This document shows positions 9,596 to 17,183 of a stretch of 50,220 bases of DNA, piece by piece. Source of the stretch: Opitutaceae bacterium (lineage in GTDB: Bacteria > Verrucomicrobiota > Verrucomicrobiia > Opitutales > Opitutaceae); NCBI GenBank assembly GCA_028281165.1, contig JANQKI010000241.1:1-50220 (forward strand), given 5' to 3'. Each line of letters starts with the position of its first letter. Position 1 is the stretch's first letter. The notes under the pieces are model-generated. The model had not been told where the DNA came from and did no database searches. It saw only the letters and a program-made list of their open reading frames with translations. The translations under genes and the position numbers were made by a program.

Positions 9596-10106
9596 GGCGA
9601 GATGTCTAATTTGAAGACACTCATTATTTTGCGATAGCTCTTGGTAGTGTAATCGTTATTACACTGGGTCGCGTTAAATGAGGTCGAGCATTATGATTTA
9701 AAAGAAGTTTAAATTTCGAGCTGTTGAGATTGATTCCTATTTTGAGTAGAGACTTTCTTTTGAAAACGGCATGGATTTCAAAAAGATGTCCGATTGCAGG
9801 CAGGATAGCTGAATCTAGCTTAAATGCAACAGGCTGCAACTATTCCCAAGCTTTTTTGCTGATTTGTCTATTAGCCAAGCGTTCTAGGCAATGATTGAAC
9901 AAATTTTACAATCCTCTGTTCACGAAAGATTTAGGAAGCATTTTCAGCTTGTTGTATGAAGAGAACGAATACTTAGAATGCTAATTGCAAACTACTTGCG
10001 TTTATTCCGCGAGGACTGGTCTTGTCTGGATTTTATGACTACTTAGGAAATTTCCCTAGCCCCATATCCTGAAATTGGATTTGTAATTCTATGGCAGAAT
10101 GGACCT
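9596..10106. other. Long intergenic region, no gene recognised
   Basis: About 510 bp between coaBC and the REC-HDOD gene, both leftward. It should hold the REC-HDOD promoter and the coaBC transcript end. The features I can point to are a 20-bp dyad at 9646-9665 and a perfect 10-bp palindrome GGAAATTTCC at 10046-10055. A 71-codon frame on the minus strand at 9624-9839 has no recognisable domain or start context and is not called. Confidence 0.5.
9646..9665. promoter_or_regulatory. 20-bp dyad, candidate operator upstream of the REC-HDOD gene
   Basis: A perfect 8-bp inverted repeat, AGTGTAAT-CGTT-ATTACACT, ends 50 bp before the upstream ATG (9595) of the REC-HDOD gene. There is no T-run, so an operator for a dimeric regulator or an mRNA 5' hairpin is more likely than a terminator. 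No regulator is identified. Confidence 0.4.
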
Positions 10107-11294
10107 TTACAACCTCTCGGCGATCCAGCTCACAATTTCGCGGGCTAAGTCACCCTTGCTCATTGTATCCAGATTTCGGACATCACTTTCCGTTACAAAA
10201 CTTGCTTTATTCTCGTTTTTGCCAAATACAGCCTTATCTGCCACAAGATTCGCGACAATCATATCGCAATTTTTATTGATGCGTTTCTTTTTAGCATTGT
10301 CGATCAGGTCGTCAGTTTCCGCTGCGAAGCCGATCACAAGATTAGGACGTTCTCCTGATGGCAGTACGCCTACCGATTTTACGATATCCTGATTCTCCTC
10401 AAACTCTAGATGCAGGCCGTTTTGTTTTTTGATTTTTCGGTCCGATGAATTGGCTACCTTGAAGTCGCAAACGGCTGCGCAGGAGATGAAGATGTCTGCT
10501 GGTAGTTGGCTAACAACTTCAGCTTGCATTTGTTCCGCGGACTCAATGAAGATGTTCTCAATGTTCGGATGTCGAGGAAGCGCTGATGATATGTTTCCTG
10601 TTACGAGCCCAACGTTGACTCCTGCCTCTGCTAGGGCTCGCGCTATGGCGATTCCTTGCTTGCCTGACGAAAAGTTGCTGATGTAGCGAACTGAATCGAT
10701 CCTCTCAATCGTTCCTCCGGCTGTGACGATTGCCCGTTTCCCTTGCAGCAAGTTGCTTTGTTCAAAATGATTTTGAATCGAAGAAAGAATCGTTTCGGGT
10801 TCGGCCATTTTTCCGATTCCCGACTCGCCGCATGCGAGTATGTCGGTTTGAGGTTCAACCAAATAGGCTCCATCTTGTTGGACTTGAGACAGATTTCTTT
10901 GAAAAGCTGGATTTTCCCACATCTCGACGTTCATGCTGGGAGCAATAATTACGGGTTTATTTCGAGCTAAAAGAACGCTGGATGCTAGATCGTCTCCAAA
11001 ACCTTGAGCCATTTTAGCGACAAAATCCGCGGTTGCTGGAGCCACCACAATCAGATCTGCTCTCCTGGAGAGTTCGATGTGATTCATTTCGCTTGCGTCT
11101 TCGTCCCACATTTCAAGGTGAGCTTTTTTCCCTGTAAGAGTGGCAACCGAGAGTGGAGTGATGAATTGAGAACCGCCGCTTGTCAGTACGCCCTCAACAG
11201 AGGCTCCCGATTTTGTAAGCAATCGTATGAGCTCCAGCGACTTATAGGCCGCTATGCTTCCTGTTATGATAAGTAGGATACGCTTTCCGTTCAT
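10107..11294 (-). CDS. coaBC: Bifunctional phosphopantothenoylcysteine decarboxylase / phosphopantothenate-cysteine ligase
   Basis: 395 residues, the normal length for CoaBC. The N-terminal flavoprotein (CoaC) half has ITGSIAAYKSLELI, the PxMN motif PSMNVEMWENPAFQ, and the substrate-clamp cysteine in ACGESGIGKMAEP. The C-terminal CoaB half has VTAGGTIERIDSVRYISNFSSG and the KKQNGLHLEFEENQDIV segment that carries the CTP/acyl-phosphate site. The enzyme converts 4'-phosphopantothenate plus cysteine to 4'-phosphopantetheine in coenzyme A synthesis, in the cytoplasm. It is leftward, divergent from the SpoU methyltransferase, with a 147-bp region between starts. It looks like an unremarkable single-copy housekeeping gene. 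Confidence 0.96.
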   Translation of the reverse strand: MNGKRILLIITGSIAAYKSLELIRLLTKSGASVEGVLTSGGSQFITPLSVATLTGKKAHLEMWDEDASEMNHIELSRRADLIVVAPATADFVAKMAQGFGDDLASSVLLARNKPVIIAPSMNVEMWENPAFQRNLSQVQQDGAYLVEPQTDILACGESGIGKMAEPETILSSIQNHFEQSNLLQGKRAIVTAGGTIERIDSVRYISNFSSGKQGIAIARALAEAGVNVGLVTGNISSALPRHPNIENIFIESAEQMQAEVVSQLPADIFISCAAVCDFKVANSSDRKIKKQNGLHLEFEENQDIVKSVGVLPSGERPNLVIGFAAETDDLIDNAKKKRINKNCDMIVANLVADKAVFGKNENKASFVTESDVRNLDTMSKGDLAREIVSWIAERL

Positions 11295-11441
11295 TGTGGT
11301 TCTTGCATTAGCCCATCGGTATCCAAAGCGAACCTATCGGCCGTTTAAAGCCTTTTAATTCAATTGGTTTTTGGCCCTCTTAATCTGCTTCGTCGTTAAA
11401 TTTGATCGCTCCAAGTGATTGATCTGTCATTCCGTTTAACA

Positions 11442-12245
11442 ATGGCTATTCCACTTTCGAAGGCGAAGTTGTCTTTTTTCCGAAGATTCAGGCAAAAGAA
11501 AGTACGACGAGAAGAAGGAATGTTTCTCATTGAAGGTTGGCACTTGATTCAAGAAGCGCTGAAGGCTGATCGGAAATTTGAGTCCGTTATTTTTGATCCG
11601 ACGCTTCATCTTTCGGCGGAGTTCTACAAAATTCTGCAGGCGAGTATTTCAAAAGCAGCGAACGCATTCGAAGCTGATGCTCATCAGCTTAGCCAAATTG
11701 TGGATACAGAAAGCTCGCAAGGCATTTGCGCTCTTTTGAAGACGGTGAGTGTTTCTTGGGATTCTTTTTTAGATAAAATTAGAGGTCTTAAGGTTTTGAG
11801 ACTTGTGATTCTCGATGAAGTTTCAGATCCGGGAAATTGTGGAACTATCGTTCGAGCTGGCGATTGGTTTGGCTTAGACGGAGCGATTCTTGGTCGAAAT
11901 TGCGCTGAGCTTGAGAATACGAAAGTTTCGCGATCCACCATGGGTTCGCTCTTTCATTTGCCAATTGCTAGCAATCAAGATCTAGAAGTTTGCCTCCCTT
12001 TGCTCAGATCGCTTGGTGTATCGATTATTTCCAGCGAGTTGGATCGATCGGACGACGTATACGAATTCTCGTGGCCTTCCAAAGCAGCTCTTGTCATCGG
12101 TAGCGAGGCTCGCGGCGTTTCTCAAATGGTATCCAATCTTTCTGACACGCGACTTTCAATTTCAAGGTTTGGGCAAGCCGAATCTTTAAACGCCGCCATG
12201 GCGGCCAGCATATTCATGTCTTGCTGGCGGCGTCCTGATGGCTAG
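11442..12245 (+). CDS. SpoU/TrmH-family RNA 2'-O-methyltransferase
   Basis: 267 residues from ATG 11442; a GTG at 11415 would add nine residues with no homology expected. An N-terminal substrate-binding domain (about 15-95, RQKKVRREEGMFLIEGWHLI) precedes the knotted SPOUT domain with motif 1 (PGNCGTIVRAGDWFG), motif 2 (LVIGSEARGVS) and motif 3 (LSISRFGQAESLNAAMAA). The family methylates the 2'-hydroxyl of a ribose in rRNA or tRNA using S-adenosylmethionine. The layout is closest to 23S rRNA RlmB-like enzymes, but the target base cannot be fixed from sequence. A thioredoxin-like gene follows after about 100 bp on the same strand. Confidence 0.9.
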   Translation: MAIPLSKAKLSFFRRFRQKKVRREEGMFLIEGWHLIQEALKADRKFESVIFDPTLHLSAEFYKILQASISKAANAFEADAHQLSQIVDTESSQGICALLKTVSVSWDSFLDKIRGLKVLRLVILDEVSDPGNCGTIVRAGDWFGLDGAILGRNCAELENTKVSRSTMGSLFHLPIASNQDLEVCLPLLRSLGVSIISSELDRSDDVYEFSWPSKAALVIGSEARGVSQMVSNLSDTRLSISRFGQAESLNAAMAASIFMSCWRRPDG

Positions 12246-12349
12246 GAGAAATTTTATATTCCGGCCAATAGTTTCTTGCCTGGCGTGTTTCGAAAATTAC
12301 GTTTACGGACTTTTCTGACCGTAGAGTTTTCAGCAACGTTCTAACACTT

Positions 12350-12718
12350 ATGAATTGGATTTCGGATATTGAAGAAGCTTTGAGCGCTCGCGAGCAGCAG
12401 AGCAAAAGGTTACTAGCTATTTTTAAAGGCAATGGAGACTGGTGTCCTTGGTGTAACCGCCTCGATTCGATATTAGCTGAAGACCCAGCTCTGGAGAACT
12501 ATCTCGAGAGCGAAAATATTCTCGGGGCAAAGATAGGCATACCTCCTCGTGACGAGGATATTGCCGGGATTCGTCAAAGATTCGGCATCACAGGAATACC
12601 CTTTTTAATATTTCAAGCGGAAGATGGCAGGGTAGAGGGCACGACCGAATTTATTGATGGCGGCGATGCGTCCAGCTATGTCGATTGGATAGAGAGTGTC
12701 GATTCAAGTCAGCTTTGA
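12350..12718 (+). CDS. Thioredoxin-like protein with WCPWC motif
   Basis: 122 residues without a signal peptide, so probably cytoplasmic. It has a thioredoxin-fold pattern: GDWCPWCNRLD at about residues 29-39 supplies a CxxC pair (Cys-Pro-Trp-Cys), and the cis-proline region is FGITGIPFLIFQ. Such small proteins reduce disulfides or act in metal and redox homeostasis. The CPWC pair is closer to thioredoxin-related YbbN/DsbD-gamma types than to glutaredoxins. The gene follows the SpoU gene on the same strand and converges on the HDOD-GspB fusion gene. The physiological partner is unknown. Confidence 0.8.
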   Translation: MNWISDIEEALSAREQQSKRLLAIFKGNGDWCPWCNRLDSILAEDPALENYLESENILGAKIGIPPRDEDIAGIRQRFGITGIPFLIFQAEDGRVEGTTEFIDGGDASSYVDWIESVDSSQL

Positions 12719-12731
12719 CTTGATACGCCCG

Positions 12732-12775
12732 AAAGTCTCGATTGGGTTGAATCAGGCCTGCCCCAAAGGACTTTT
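12732..12775 (+). terminator. Putative intrinsic terminator after the thioredoxin-like gene
   Basis: AAAGTC (12732-12737) pairs with GACTTT (12769-12774), with an inner TTGGG/CCCAA pairing, followed by a T-rich tail that runs into the end of the convergent gene. It is a two-part stem with an imperfect middle, so confidence is moderate. Confidence 0.45.
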
Positions 12776-14684
12776 ATTTTAGCTTGTAGCTTCGGTCTTC
12801 TCCGTTGTAGCGAAGCGTAACTTGCTTTGATTCGATACTAATAATCTGAGCGCCCGAAATACGATCGCCCACCCGACGAATCCTGCCATTCAAGCTAGCC
12901 GCTGGATTGATTGGATTGTAAAAGATTCCTGTTAAACGGATAGAAGGGAAAGTGTCTTTTGGAGCTTCCGGAGCTTTTGCGATCTCTGGCTTGGTTTCAG
13001 GTTCTTGAGACTCACTCGTTTGGGCTATAGCAACTTCCTCTTTAAGCTTCGCTGTGTCGTTAATTTCCTCGACGAGCGCTGCTTTTTCTTCGGCTACTTC
13101 AGTTGCTTCAGCTATGATGTCTTTTGTTGAGGAAGGCTCGGTTTCTTTTTCTACTACAGTTGCATCACTCGCTTCCTCGTTCTCTTGAGATACAACCTGC
13201 TCATTCAACGAATTGCCAATTGAATCAGAGGCTATTTCCGCGTATTCAAAATCTGGTTTTTCGCTTCGAGGGATATTATCTATAACTACCCAAATGATAG
13301 CAATAACACAGACTGCAATGCCGGTCTTAACGAAAGCCGCCATCGAAGTCTTCTTTGGTTTTGGCTCGAATTTTTGAGACACATTTGAGCTTGATGGCTT
13401 TGCTTCTGCGCTTTCTTCACTTGAAGATATTTCGGAGGAGGTACTTTGAGTGGATGGTGTTTCCTTAGGAGCTTGCGTTGGCTTTTCTGTGACCTTTCCT
13501 GTAATAACCTCTCTCCAAGCTTCCATACTGTCGACATGTCCAATTTCTAATAGAAAATGCTCGTCCGGTGTGGAATCCGGATGGGACTCATCTCCCGGAT
13601 GGCGATCCCAAACCAGGGCATTTCCAGCATGAACTGCCGCTAATGTTGAAAATGATGAACCGAATGAGTTCATTGGCTCGTGGTGCAATGCGGCAGATTC
13701 TACGATCATAACTGGCATTCCCCATCTGCCTAGGAGATACGCGCCGACTTCAGCATGATTGCAGCCAATGATTTCGTTTTCCGCCTTCCACAATGGAATC
13801 TTCTCCTCGCGAGCTTTTGCGCGAGCCTTCTCATATTCTTCCGGAATAGCGTTTATCAAAACAAGCTTGCCTACGTCGTGGAATAATCCTGCCGTGTAGG
13901 CTTCCTCCGCGTCATGCTGGTTTTCTTTTTCGTATTGGGCGATACGTTTGGCCGCTGTCGCAACACTCATACTGTGATGCCAAAGCTGGTCGGCTAGGGC
14001 TTGTTGATCGCTTGTGCGTCCTAGTTTTCCGAATACTTGGATTGCTAGAACGAGATTCTTTACTGTCTCCAACCCTAGGATGCTAACAGCCTGAACAATA
14101 TCAGAGACCTTTTCCTCAATCGCATAGTAGGAAGAATTGACGACCTGCAGGAGTTTTGCGCTTATTGCCAAATCGCCTGAAATCGCCTGGCCCACGCTTT
14201 CCGCCGAGGCGTTGCTAGAGTTCAAGGCGTTCATCACCTTCAAGTACATCGGAGGTAAGCTTGGGAATTCGTCTAGCTTCCCTACGACGGCTTTTATCTT
14301 TTCATTCCCTAGCCAGGTATCTAGGGCCAAAGTCCTTTGAATCTCGCTGATTAGTGTGTCAGTTGGGCAAGGTTTCGGGAGAAAATGAAACGTGCTTCCT
14401 ATGCCCTCGTCGAGGAGCTCCTTCTCTTCACCATCAGCCATAATGAAGCGTTGACTGGTTGTGCCCCAAGCTTCTACTTGCTTTAGAAGTTCTGTTCCCT
14501 CCATTTGCGGCATATGGTAGTCGCAGACGACGATAGACGGAGGATTGCTCTTAATCGACTCAAGAGCCTGCTCAGGATTGTTCGAGAACTCCAAACTCCA
14601 TTGATCCGTTTTACGAGCGAGACTAGCCTTTATTTGATCGAGACACTCAATCTCGTCATCGATAAAAAGAATCCTTGTTTTCAT
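12774..14684 (-). CDS. Receiver-HDOD protein fused through a membrane segment to a periplasmic GspB-like domain
   Basis: 636 residues. The receiver (1-120) is intact, with FIDDE, D55 in VVCDYHMP and K104 in LPKP. The HDOD domain (about 135-345) carries LFHDVGKL, GCNHAEVGAYLL and LHHEP. A Ser/Glu-rich linker (about 398-445) leads to one membrane helix at about 451-469 (GIAVCVIAIIWVVI). A long acidic linker (475-575) follows, then a C-terminal domain (579-636) with IRLTGIFYNP, LNGRIRRVGDRISG and VTLRYNGE, which matches the pattern of type II secretion protein B (GspB/T2SSB). Expected topology is receiver and HDOD in the cytoplasm and the GspB-like domain in the periplasm. The gene is alone, leftward, with about 190 bp of empty sequence upstream. 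The GspB assignment is my pattern recognition and is less certain than the rest. Confidence 0.85.
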   Translation of the reverse strand: MKTRILFIDDEIECLDQIKASLARKTDQWSLEFSNNPEQALESIKSNPPSIVVCDYHMPQMEGTELLKQVEAWGTTSQRFIMADGEEKELLDEGIGSTFHFLPKPCPTDTLISEIQRTLALDTWLGNEKIKAVVGKLDEFPSLPPMYLKVMNALNSSNASAESVGQAISGDLAISAKLLQVVNSSYYAIEEKVSDIVQAVSILGLETVKNLVLAIQVFGKLGRTSDQQALADQLWHHSMSVATAAKRIAQYEKENQHDAEEAYTAGLFHDVGKLVLINAIPEEYEKARAKAREEKIPLWKAENEIIGCNHAEVGAYLLGRWGMPVMIVESAALHHEPMNSFGSSFSTLAAVHAGNALVWDRHPGDESHPDSTPDEHFLLEIGHVDSMEAWREVITGKVTEKPTQAPKETPSTQSTSSEISSSEESAEAKPSSSNVSQKFEPKPKKTSMAAFVKTGIAVCVIAIIWVVIDNIPRSEKPDFEYAEIASDSIGNSLNEQVVSQENEEASDATVVEKETEPSSTKDIIAEATEVAEEKAALVEEINDTAKLKEEVAIAQTSESQEPETKPEIAKAPEAPKDTFPSIRLTGIFYNPINPAASLNGRIRRVGDRISGAQIISIESKQVTLRYNGEDRSYKLK

Positions 14685-14874
14685 AAGATCTGAGGGATAT
14701 TGGCCAAAAAATAGTGTATCGTATCTAGTATCGGATTTCTAAGGCATTGCTTGAGAGGGGCCTCCGCATTTCTCCTAGTGAAATAAATTAACTAGGCATG
14801 ACTTTGGTCTTATTGCGGAAATTGCATATCACCATCATTCCTCTTGGCGAATGGCCGTTTTGGAAAGTAGCCGA

Positions 14875-16317
14875 CTACTTATCGGCATAGCCTCTGAGCT
14901 TGATCTTTCTTAAGCCGAACCAGGCCATTTTTAGAAGAATCCAACCATGGCTGAATCTAGAAATATTGGTGTCTCCGTAAAGCCGATCTTTGTATCTCAC
15001 GGGAATATCTCGGATCTTCAGGTTTAAGAGGCTAGACCCAAATAGCAGATTGAAATCGCCAAATGGGTCGAAATCTCCGAACTCATCGATTCTCTTAAGT
15101 AGGCGATGATAGTCTTCTCGAAGAATCATTTTGGTGCCGCAGAGGCTGTCCTTTATATTCTGACTTAGGATGAAGCTCAAAGTAGTGGCGAAAAACTTGT
15201 TTCCCAGAAGATTGAGGAATCTCATTGCCTTGGATTCCATCGGATAGACTAGGCGACTACCATTAGCAAATTCGCATTTTCCCGAACAAATGGCTTCGAA
15301 GAACTTGGGCAAATCTTCTGGCGGAGCCGTCAGATCTCCGTCCTGTATAACCAGCACGTCACCTTCCGCCATCGAAAAGCCTTGATGAACAGCATCCCAC
15401 TTTCCTTTACCTGGTTGCCGGGCGAATTTAACCTTGTGAGGACCAGTATAATACTTCGCTTCCTTTTGAATGGTTTCCCAAGTATTATCCTTGCTGTTTC
15501 CTTCGATGAAAATAACCTCGGTTTCTTTGCCGAGCGAAGGAATTCTTTCTAGAGCGGGACGAATATTCCCGGCCTCGTTTCTTGCGGGAACGACCACTGA
15601 ACAACTTAGGTTTTCTGGCTTGTCAAGGATTCGTCGGGGCCGTGCCGTAATGAGAATGGTAATACCGAAATGTCGAACTAAAGGCAGCCTTGCTAAAAAT
15701 CGATTAAGGATTGGCGCAACGAACGGCATCTGAAAGGGAAATAATTGCTCGCTCGAGCTAACTACGATTTCCCACCCGGCTAATTCGAGAAGATTGATTA
15801 GATCTTGTGTCGAAAGCCAATTACTCGGCGGTTGTTTCATCACCCAACCCATGATTTCGCCTAACTTCAGTATTATTCTCCAGGGAGTGTTTAGCGAAGT
15901 TATATGTAAACGTGTTCTTGGATGAGCGTTTTCGAGAATCGATTCGAAGCAGGCTTGGATGTCGTCAATATAACCTGTAAGATAATCGAGAACGATGTGA
16001 TCGAAAACAGATTCGATTTTGTCCTTAAGAATATCACCCTGGCGAAAAGTCAGCTGATCCATTTCATGTCGCTGTTTAGCCTGGCGTACCATTTCTGGAC
16101 TTAAATCAATGCCCAGCCCAATGGAAGGCTTTAAGCTGGCAAGAAGATCGCCCCTACCGCAACCCCATTCTAATATTGCCATATTTTCTTGGATACGAGC
16201 AGCTAGTAGTCTCTTTATTTGCAAATGGAATGACTTTTGAATCCTCCGCGCTTTTTTATCATTGGCGGCTATCCAATCAAAATGCTTAATCTTTGATTCT
16301 AACATTGGCTCATGCAA
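14875..16317 (-). CDS. Fusion of SAM-dependent methyltransferase and GT2 glycosyltransferase
   Basis: 480 residues. The N-terminal half (about 1-225) is a class I methyltransferase with the SAM-binding LEWGCGRGDLLASLK, then GIDLSPEMV and VFDHIVLDYL. The C-terminal half (about 235-440) is a family 2 glycosyltransferase of the dolichol-phosphate-mannose-synthase type, with VVVPARNEAGNI, EVIFIEGNSKDNT, the metal-binding QDGDLTAPP and NGSRLVYP. No C-terminal helix pair is present. It probably makes or decorates a polyprenyl-linked sugar. It is downstream, on the same strand, of the methyltransferase gene at 16423, about 105 bp away, in an A+T-rich block with a GT-C gene; the three may act on one glycan. 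Acceptors are unknown. Confidence 0.88.
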   Translation of the reverse strand: MHEPMLESKIKHFDWIAANDKKARRIQKSFHLQIKRLLAARIQENMAILEWGCGRGDLLASLKPSIGLGIDLSPEMVRQAKQRHEMDQLTFRQGDILKDKIESVFDHIVLDYLTGYIDDIQACFESILENAHPRTRLHITSLNTPWRIILKLGEIMGWVMKQPPSNWLSTQDLINLLELAGWEIVVSSSEQLFPFQMPFVAPILNRFLARLPLVRHFGITILITARPRRILDKPENLSCSVVVPARNEAGNIRPALERIPSLGKETEVIFIEGNSKDNTWETIQKEAKYYTGPHKVKFARQPGKGKWDAVHQGFSMAEGDVLVIQDGDLTAPPEDLPKFFEAICSGKCEFANGSRLVYPMESKAMRFLNLLGNKFFATTLSFILSQNIKDSLCGTKMILREDYHRLLKRIDEFGDFDPFGDFNLLFGSSLLNLKIRDIPVRYKDRLYGDTNISRFSHGWILLKMAWFGLRKIKLRGYADK

Positions 16318-16422
16318 ATTTATAAAACAAATAGGCGGACTCGAGAAAGAAGATTATATACTTACCAAGTTGTCTAGTAGAACTAATATTATTCTAGATA
16401 TAATAATTATAGAGGATGAAGG

Positions 16423-17175
16423 TTAAAATTTCTTTAATTCGACAATCATCCTCAATCCAACATATTTTAGTATTGGCTGGGGGGCCTTGTTTTCAATTCG
16501 TAAAATCAGTTTTAGCAGAAATTTATTTACTAATGACGGTTTTGATAGCCCTCCAGTAAGCGGATACCCAATTATGTCTCGATAAGCCAATTTCTCTAGT
16601 CTTAGTCCCGCCCCGCTTAATTTGGTCATCGTCAGATTCTTAAATGTCTCGAATAAAGACCGCCCAGCTCCCATATTAGCGAAAAGACCTTTATCTTCAG
16701 CGGCAAACTCAAAGGGGGGTAGATAGTCCGATGGTCGACATGGCTCATGATGGCATGCGCTATAAAATACACGACCCCACATGGTAGCTGCTGGTTCACA
16801 TAGGATTATTTTCCCGCCTTGTTCCAGGCACCTTGAAGCGCTTTTAAAGAATACGAGTGGCTTTGTTAAATGATGTAGAACATCGATTGCTATAATGTTC
16901 GACCAGGTTTTAGACAGATTTTCTATTGAGTATGCATCGACTACACAGTCCGCATAAGGAGTGGGCTTAACGTCGCTTGTTACAATAGTGGGATCCACGT
17001 CTTTAATAAATGCGCATCCTGAACCTAGCTCTAGTGTTGGCCCTTTCTTTCTAATCGACAATAATTGATCAAAGACTGATTTATAATAACAACGTAAAGA
17101 TGAGGATTCGTCCCATTTTTTGCGGGAAGTCTCGAGCAAGGTTAGGTCGTATGTTCCGTGAGTTAAATCTCTCAT
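16423..17175 (-). CDS. Class I SAM-dependent methyltransferase, glycan-cluster type
   Basis: About 250 residues from ATG 17175, which leaves an 8-bp gap after the upstream gene. A GTG at 17205 would add ten residues and overlap that gene by 22 bp. The SAM-binding region is TLELGSGCAFI, followed by VTSDVKPTPYADCVVDA and IIAIDVLHHLTKP, then GGKIILCEPAATMWGRV. This resembles small methyltransferases found in surface-polysaccharide clusters. It sits between the GT-C protein and the methyltransferase-GT2 fusion on the same strand, so a sugar or lipid-sugar substrate is likely (inference). The block is visibly richer in A+T than its flanks. Confidence 0.82.
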   Translation of the reverse strand: MRDLTHGTYDLTLLETSRKKWDESSSLRCYYKSVFDQLLSIRKKGPTLELGSGCAFIKDVDPTIVTSDVKPTPYADCVVDAYSIENLSKTWSNIIAIDVLHHLTKPLVFFKSASRCLEQGGKIILCEPAATMWGRVFYSACHHEPCRPSDYLPPFEFAAEDKGLFANMGAGRSLFETFKNLTMTKLSGAGLRLEKLAYRDIIGYPLTGGLSKPSLVNKFLLKLILRIENKAPQPILKYVGLRMIVELKKF

Positions 17176-17183
17176 TGCGACCA

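Noticed and set aside
9624-9839. 71-codon minus-strand frame in the long intergenic region
   Set aside because: No recognisable domain, poor start context, and it contains the region of the palindrome; most likely chance.
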